DNA of 12,580 nucleotides, from assembly GCA_022600695.1 (NCBI GenBank), contig JAHZJY010000059.1, forward strand, positions 1-12,580, written 5' to 3'. The translations under genes and the position numbers were made by a program. Shown piece by piece: positions 6,630 through 12,580 of the stretch. Source of the stretch: Actinomycetes bacterium (GTDB lineage Bacteria > Actinomycetota > Actinomycetes > Mycobacteriales > Mycobacteriaceae). Every line of letters starts with the position of its first letter. The stretch's first letter is position 1. The notes below the pieces were generated by a model. The model saw only the letters and a list, made by a program, of their open reading frames with translations. It did not search any database and was not told the origin of the DNA.

Positions 6630-6633
<4 letters not shown>
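5536..6633 (-). CDS. Metal-dependent amidohydrolase (Rv2915c homologue)
   Basis: The protein (365 aa) belongs to the amidohydrolase superfamily, TIM-barrel hydrolases acting on cyclic or linear amides and peptidyl compounds; the substrate cannot be read from the sequence. A small N-terminal beta domain is followed by the metal site: HxH at His60/His62 (GLVDAHCHVGL), Lys155 in the WVKLVGDW strand as a possible carboxylated bridging lysine, His194 (TAHAF), His214 (CIEHGTG) and Asp286 (FAGSDAG). The C-terminal PADLLCFTGDP segment returns to the beta domain, as in imidazolonepropionase- and prolidase-like members. There is no signal peptide, so it is cytoplasmic. The GTG start overlaps the ffh stop by four bases (GTGA), implying co-translation with the SRP GTPase. 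The stop lies only eight bases from the convergent carboxypeptidase gene. Confidence 0.88.
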
Positions 6634-8198
<1,565 letters not shown>

Positions 8199-8204
8199 GA
8201 GGTA

Positions 8205-8210
8205 AGCCTA
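8205..8210 (-). promoter_or_regulatory. -10 element TAGGCT for a leaderless ffh transcript
   Basis: On the minus strand TAGGCT is followed by exactly six bases (TACCTC) and then the GTG start, the spacing expected if transcription starts on the first base of the start codon. A GGGGAGG lies too far upstream (about 18 bases) to act as a ribosome binding site. The surrounding 61-base gap to glnD has no other signal apart from two CCGGCGCC copies (8221-8228, 8246-8253). Confidence 0.6.
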
Positions 8211-8259
8211 GCCCGCCTCCCCGGCGCCGTGCCCCCACCGGCCCGCCGGCGCCAGCGGC

Positions 8260-10737
8260 TCAGCCGGCTTCGGCCACCGATTTCGGTGGCGGTGGGGTCG
8301 GCAGCTCTGCGTAGAGGTCGCGCTCCAGCGCTTCCCGAGCGGCGCCGGAGCCGGGCGGGCTGATGGCGAACACGTCGATCACCGAGGAGCCCATCGTGGT
8401 GATCTTCGCCCAGGCGATGTCGACTCCGGCCTGCTCGAACACCGAGGTGAGCACGGCCAGCAGTCCCGTCCGGTCGCCGGCGCGGATCTCCACCAGGTGC
8501 CGCTCGGCGTCTCCCGGTTCCCGCCACAGCACCCGTGGCGGAGCCGGCACCGCTCCCGGCACGGCGGGGGTGGGCTCACCTGTCCCCTCGGCGCCGTATC
8601 GGGCCGCCTCCCGGTCCCGATTGCGCAGCGAGCCGATCACGTCCAACTCGCCGTCGAGGGCGAGCATGAACTGCTGACGGATCAGCTCCGCCGGCGGGGG
8701 CGAACCGAAACGCGGGGAAACGATGAACGTGTTGATCGCCGAACGTCCTCCGGGCAGCAGCGCGCTGTTGACCGAAGCGGAATGCACGCCCAGCCCGTTG
8801 AGGGCCAGAACGCCGGCCGCCTTGGACAGCAGACCGCGCCGATCCGGGGCAATCATGGTCACGGCGTAGGAGTACGGCGACTCCCCCGCCGCCATCTTGA
8901 CGTGAACCGCTCCATCGCGGGCCAGCAAGAGATCGTCCTCGGTGATCGGTGTCGGTTCCGGCACGGGTTCGCCGGCCATGACCGAACGGCACCGTCGGAC
9001 CAGGTCCCCGATGAGGGCAGCCTTCCAATCACCCCACACGCCGGGTCCGGTGGCCAGTGCATCCGCCTCGGCGAGAACGTGCAGCAACTCCAGCAGCACC
9101 GGATCGCCGCCGAGGGCGGCTACGACGGCATCGACGGTCGCCCGATCCTGAAGGTCACGTCGGGTGGCTGTCGCGGGCAGCAGTAGATGGTGGCGCACGA
9201 TGGCCGACAGCAAGCGAACGTCGGAGGGCCACAAACCAAGACGTTCGCCCACCTGGACCGCCAGTTCCGCACCGATGACACTGTGATCACCTCCGCGCCC
9301 CTTGCCGATGTCGTGCACGAGCGCTCCCAACACCAGCAGATCCGGACGCGACACCCGGGTGGTGAATGCGCTTGCCCGCGAGACGGTTTCGACGAGGTGA
9401 CGATCAACCGTCCAGATGTGCACCTGGTCCCGCGGCGGCAGATCGCGCACCGCTCCCCATTCCGGAAAAAACCGCCCCCACAGTCCGGTCCGATCCAGGG
9501 CCTCGATGGTGGTGACCGTCATCGGCCCCGCGGTGAGCAGAACCAGTAGGTCATCGAGCGCCTCACGCGGCCAGGGGGCGCGCAGCTCGGGTGCGGTGTC
9601 AGCCAGCCGGCCCAACGTCGACGCCGCGATGGGAATGCCGGTGGCCGCTGAGGCGGCGGCCACCCGAATGCCCAGGCCCGGGTCGCGCTGTGGCCGGGCG
9701 TCGCGGGCCAGGGTTACTTCCCCGGCCTGTTCGACGACGCCCTCGTCCAGCGGACGGCGCAGCGGTCGGCGTAGTGCCGCGAGACCACGTCGGGGCAGCG
9801 CGTTGGCGGCGGTCCGCATCCCGGCGTCCACGTAGTAGCTGACCGTGCGGGCGGCATCGGAAAGCATCCGGGCCAGGTCGAAACGGTCGCCGATGCGCAA
9901 CGCGGCACCGATCTCATCGGCGTATTGGGCCATCAGCTGGTCGCGTCCGCGTTTGGACACCCGGTGCAATTCCGTGCGGACGTTCAGCATGGCCAGGTGC
10001 GCCGCGCCCAACGAGCCGGCCGGCGAGTCCGCCGCCAGGCTCGGATAGACGTCGGCAAGCTGGGCGATCGCCAGTGCGTTGAGCAACTGCACGTCACGCA
10101 ACCCGCCCATCCCCGATTTCAGGTCTGGTTCGGCCCGGTGCGCTATCTGACCGCTGCGCTGCCACCGCGACCGGGTCTGCGCGACCAGAGCCTCGAAACG
10201 GCCGGCGATTCCAACCCGCCACTGCCGCCGGGCGCCGCTGACCAGTTGTGCCGACAGGGCGGCGTCACCGCCGATGTGACGGGCTTCCAACATGCCAAGA
10301 CCCGCGGAGATATCCGAACCCGCGACCTGCAAAGCCTCGGTGGGGGTCCGGACACTGTGGTCGAGGCGAATGTTGGCGTCCCACAGCGGATACCAGAGCA
10401 TTTCGGCCACTTCGGTGACCGTCTCGGCGGGCATATCGTCGTGCAGCAGCATCAGATCGAGATCCGAGTACGGCACCATCTCTCGTCGGCCCAGTCCGCC
10501 GGTTGCGATGATGGCGAACCCGCTGCCGTCGCCGATTCCCAGTTCGCCGGCCTTGGTGGTGAGCCAAAGCTCGTGGAGATCAGACAGCGCCGTCCGCAAT
10601 GCTGCGGCGTCGAGGCGGCGCTGGGCACCGGCGAGGAGTTGACGACGCGCCGCGGCCAGATCGTTGGCCGGGTGCGCCGACTGCGCCGCCGGCGGTTTCC
10701 ACCCGCCGGCGGCGGAGTCCGTTGCCCGCTTCGTCAT
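8260..10737 (-). CDS. glnD: PII nucleotidyltransferase / deadenylylating (deuridylylating) enzyme GlnD
   Basis: GlnD senses glutamine and attaches or removes a nucleotide on PII; in actinobacteria the group is reported to be AMP rather than UMP. The protein has 825 residues, in family range. The nucleotidyltransferase domain shows [16 protein letters not shown] (80-95) with Asp92 and Asp94 as metal ligands. Helical linker segments include [10 protein letters not shown] (208-217). The HD hydrolase domain has His447, [13 protein letters not shown] (474-486) and VRHH (514-517). Two ACT domains for glutamine start near 624 ([16 protein letters not shown]) and 747 ([14 protein letters not shown]). 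All catalytic residues look intact. ATG at 10737 has GGGGA seven bases upstream; in-frame sequence further 5' crosses into glnB and is not family-like. It follows glnB after 46 bases as the last gene of the amt operon. Confidence 0.95.
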   Translation of the reverse strand: MTKRATDSAAGGWKPPAAQSAHPANDLAAARRQLLAGAQRRLDAAALRTALSDLHELWLTTKAGELGIGDGSGFAIIATGGLGRREMVPYSDLDLMLLHDDMPAETVTEVAEMLWYPLWDANIRLDHSVRTPTEALQVAGSDISAGLGMLEARHIGGDAALSAQLVSGARRQWRVGIAGRFEALVAQTRSRWQRSGQIAHRAEPDLKSGMGGLRDVQLLNALAIAQLADVYPSLAADSPAGSLGAAHLAMLNVRTELHRVSKRGRDQLMAQYADEIGAALRIGDRFDLARMLSDAARTVSYYVDAGMRTAANALPRRGLAALRRPLRRPLDEGVVEQAGEVTLARDARPQRDPGLGIRVAAASAATGIPIAASTLGRLADTAPELRAPWPREALDDLLVLLTAGPMTVTTIEALDRTGLWGRFFPEWGAVRDLPPRDQVHIWTVDRHLVETVSRASAFTTRVSRPDLLVLGALVHDIGKGRGGDHSVIGAELAVQVGERLGLWPSDVRLLSAIVRHHLLLPATATRRDLQDRATVDAVVAALGGDPVLLELLHVLAEADALATGPGVWGDWKAALIGDLVRRCRSVMAGEPVPEPTPITEDDLLLARDGAVHVKMAAGESPYSYAVTMIAPDRRGLLSKAAGVLALNGLGVHSASVNSALLPGGRSAINTFIVSPRFGSPPPAELIRQQFMLALDGELDVIGSLRNRDREAARYGAEGTGEPTPAVPGAVPAPPRVLWREPGDAERHLVEIRAGDRTGLLAVLTSVFEQAGVDIAWAKITTMGSSVIDVFAISPPGSGAAREALERDLYAELPTPPPPKSVAEAG

Positions 10738-10783
10738 CTGAGATTCCCCGACCGCGCAAAGCATCCACCGCAAAGGGGTGACG

Positions 10784-11128
<345 letters not shown>

Positions 11129-12508
11129 TTAAACCTCCGAGCCTTGACGAGGGAAGACCGAACTGGTGCCGGGGACGGAGAGGTCATACGCGGTTTCCGC
11201 GTGGTCGGCCTCGTCGATACCGTCCGCCTCGGCCTCGCGGTCGAGCCTCAGTCCGATGGTCGACTTCACCAGCAAGGCCAAGATAGCCGTGGCCACCGCC
11301 GAGTACCCGAGAACCGCGAAGGCTCCCACCGCCTGCCGCCAGAGTTGGTCGAACCCGCCACCGTAGAACAGACCGTCAATGGCTGTTGGGGCCTCCTGGG
11401 TGGCCACCAGGCCGACCAGCAGGGTGCCGACCATACCGCCGACCAGATGCACACCGACCACGTCCAGCGAGTCGTCGAAGCCGAACTTGAACTTCAGGCC
11501 GACAGCCAGCGCACACAGGATGCCTGACGTCACACCGATGGCCAACGCGCCCAGCACGTTCACCGAGGCGCAGGCCGGGGTGATGGCCACCAAGCCGGCC
11601 ACCACACCCGAGGCTGCGCCCAGCGACGTGGCGTGACCGTCACGGATCCGCTCGGTCATCAGCCAGCCGAGCATGGCTGCCGCGGTCGCCACCGCCGTGA
11701 TGATGAAGGCGCTGCCCGCGGCACCACCGGCGCCGATCGCTGAGCCGGCGTTGAAGCCGAACCAGCCGAACCACAGCAGGCCCGCGCCGAGCATCACGAA
11801 CGGCAGGTTGTGCGGGCGCATCGGGGTGCCAGGCCAGCCGAGCCGCTTGCCGAGGATCAGGGCCAGCACCAGCGCCGCAATGCCGGCGTTGATGTGTACG
11901 GCCGTGCCGCCGGCGAAGTCGATGGCCTCGAGCTTATTGGCGATCCACCCGCCGGTCTCCGATGTGAAGCCGTCGAAGGAGAACACCCAGTGGGCCACCG
12001 GGAAGTACACGAATGTCGCCCACAGCCCGGCGAACACCAACCAGCCACCGAATTTGAGCCGGTCGGCGACCGCACCGGAGATCAGTGCGACGGTGATGAT
12101 GGCGAACATCAACTGGAACGCCACGAAAACCGTCATCGGAATGGTCCCGGCAAGCGGGATCGTCACCGCCTCTATGGCCTCGATGCCGGCAGCCGGGTCG
12201 GCGAGTACCTCAACCCCGGCGTTGCCGCTGATCAGGCCCTTCAGCCCGAAATACTGGCTCGGGTCGCCGAAGAGCCCGAACTTGTCGTTGCCGAAGGCGA
12301 TCGAGTATCCATAGAGCGCCCAGAGCACCGTGACCAGGCCCATCGAACTGATGCTCATCATGATCATGTTGAGCACGCCGCGGGCACGCACCATGCCTCC
12401 GTAGAAGAATGCCAGCCCCGGCGTCATGAGCAACACCAGCGCAGCGCTGATGAGCATCCATGCCGTGTCACCGGTATCCGGCACTCCCATCACTGGGAAT
12501 TGGTCCAC
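11129..12508 (-). CDS. amt: Ammonium transporter Amt
   Basis: Amt is a trimeric inner-membrane channel that takes up ammonium. The protein has 459 residues with about eleven hydrophobic segments. Recognisable features are FFYGGMVRARGVLNM (34-48), the Phe gate region FQLMF (131-135), AHWVFSF (172-178), the signature DFAGGTAVHINAG (197-209) with pore His205, WFGFNAGSA (249-257), and DVVGVHLVGG (349-358) with the second pore histidine His354. The segment after TM11 (about 420-459) is an acidic cytoplasmic tail. There is no cleaved signal peptide; the N terminus is short and acidic. GTG at 12508 is supported by a strong AAGGAGGG eight bases upstream. It is the first gene of the amt, glnB, glnD operon, the usual nitrogen-regulated arrangement in actinobacteria. 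Confidence 0.96.
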   Translation of the reverse strand: MDQFPVMGVPDTGDTAWMLISAALVLLMTPGLAFFYGGMVRARGVLNMIMMSISSMGLVTVLWALYGYSIAFGNDKFGLFGDPSQYFGLKGLISGNAGVEVLADPAAGIEAIEAVTIPLAGTIPMTVFVAFQLMFAIITVALISGAVADRLKFGGWLVFAGLWATFVYFPVAHWVFSFDGFTSETGGWIANKLEAIDFAGGTAVHINAGIAALVLALILGKRLGWPGTPMRPHNLPFVMLGAGLLWFGWFGFNAGSAIGAGGAAGSAFIITAVATAAAMLGWLMTERIRDGHATSLGAASGVVAGLVAITPACASVNVLGALAIGVTSGILCALAVGLKFKFGFDDSLDVVGVHLVGGMVGTLLVGLVATQEAPTAIDGLFYGGGFDQLWRQAVGAFAVLGYSAVATAILALLVKSTIGLRLDREAEADGIDEADHAETAYDLSVPGTSSVFPRQGSEV

Positions 12509-12580
12509 GCGCAGATCCCTCCTTCAGGCCGTCGAACCCCGACGACTCAGGAGAGAACACTGCGCAGTGGTTGTTTCCAG
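12509..12580 (-). promoter_or_regulatory. 5' leader of the amt operon (partial, runs off window)
   Basis: The 72 bases contain the amt Shine-Dalgarno sequence, a 5-bp hairpin CGTCG-N5-CGACG (12530-12544) and a perfect 12-bp palindrome CACTGCGCAGTG (12558-12569). A GAAAC on the minus strand near 12577-12573 could be half of a GlnR-type site, but the partner would lie outside the window. No -10 is evident, so the promoter is probably beyond the edge. Confidence 0.4.

Overview
The window looks like a chromosomal core segment of a mycobacterium, probably a non-tuberculous, rapid-grower-like species. It is GC-rich and uses GTG starts freely. Gene order (lppW-like, trmD, rimM, KH protein, rpsP, SnoaL-like gene, dacB, amidohydrolase, ffh, glnD, glnB, amt) follows, from memory, M. 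tuberculosis Rv2905 to Rv2920c. Two differences stand out. The Rv2912c/Rv2913c/pknI stretch is replaced by an exported MPT63-family (DUF1942) gene plus a second D,D-carboxypeptidase gene. Rv2917 is missing between ffh and glnD. I see no insertion sequence, CRISPR array, RNA gene, prophage or toxin-antitoxin pair.

Layout. At 1-311 (+) is the 3' end of an lppW-like exported protein. At 308-2266 (-) lies a ribosome and tRNA maturation operon, transcribed rpsP, khpA-like, rimM, trmD, in which every junction overlaps by 1 or 4 bases. A stand-alone SnoaL-like gene follows at 2467-2883 (-). At 2940-5527 is an envelope cassette: two paralogous S11 D,D-carboxypeptidase genes (+) flanking a DUF1942 secreted-protein gene (-). 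At 5536-8198 (-) ffh is followed, with a 4-base overlap, by an amidohydrolase gene. At 8260-12508 (-) is the ammonium operon, transcribed amt, glnB, glnD.

How they work together. RimM assists 30S maturation around S16 (RpsP), TrmD makes m1G37 in tRNA, and the KH protein is a small RNA chaperone: a translation module. Ffh is the SRP GTPase for co-translational membrane targeting. Amt imports ammonium, GlnB (PII) senses 2-oxoglutarate, ATP and ADP, and GlnD modifies PII at Tyr51 according to glutamine. The carboxypeptidases trim the terminal D-Ala from peptidoglycan stem peptides outside the membrane.

Most of the region is ordinary core genome. Points for a second look are probable leaderless promoters at ffh and both dacB-like genes, a perfect 8-bp inverted repeat over the -35 region of the second dacB-like gene, an inverted repeat before rpsP, a 14-bp tandem duplication across the first dacB-like stop codon, an exported CxC pair kept in both carboxypeptidases, three tail-to-tail junctions with almost no room for terminators, and a long acidic proline-rich tail on the DUF1942 protein.
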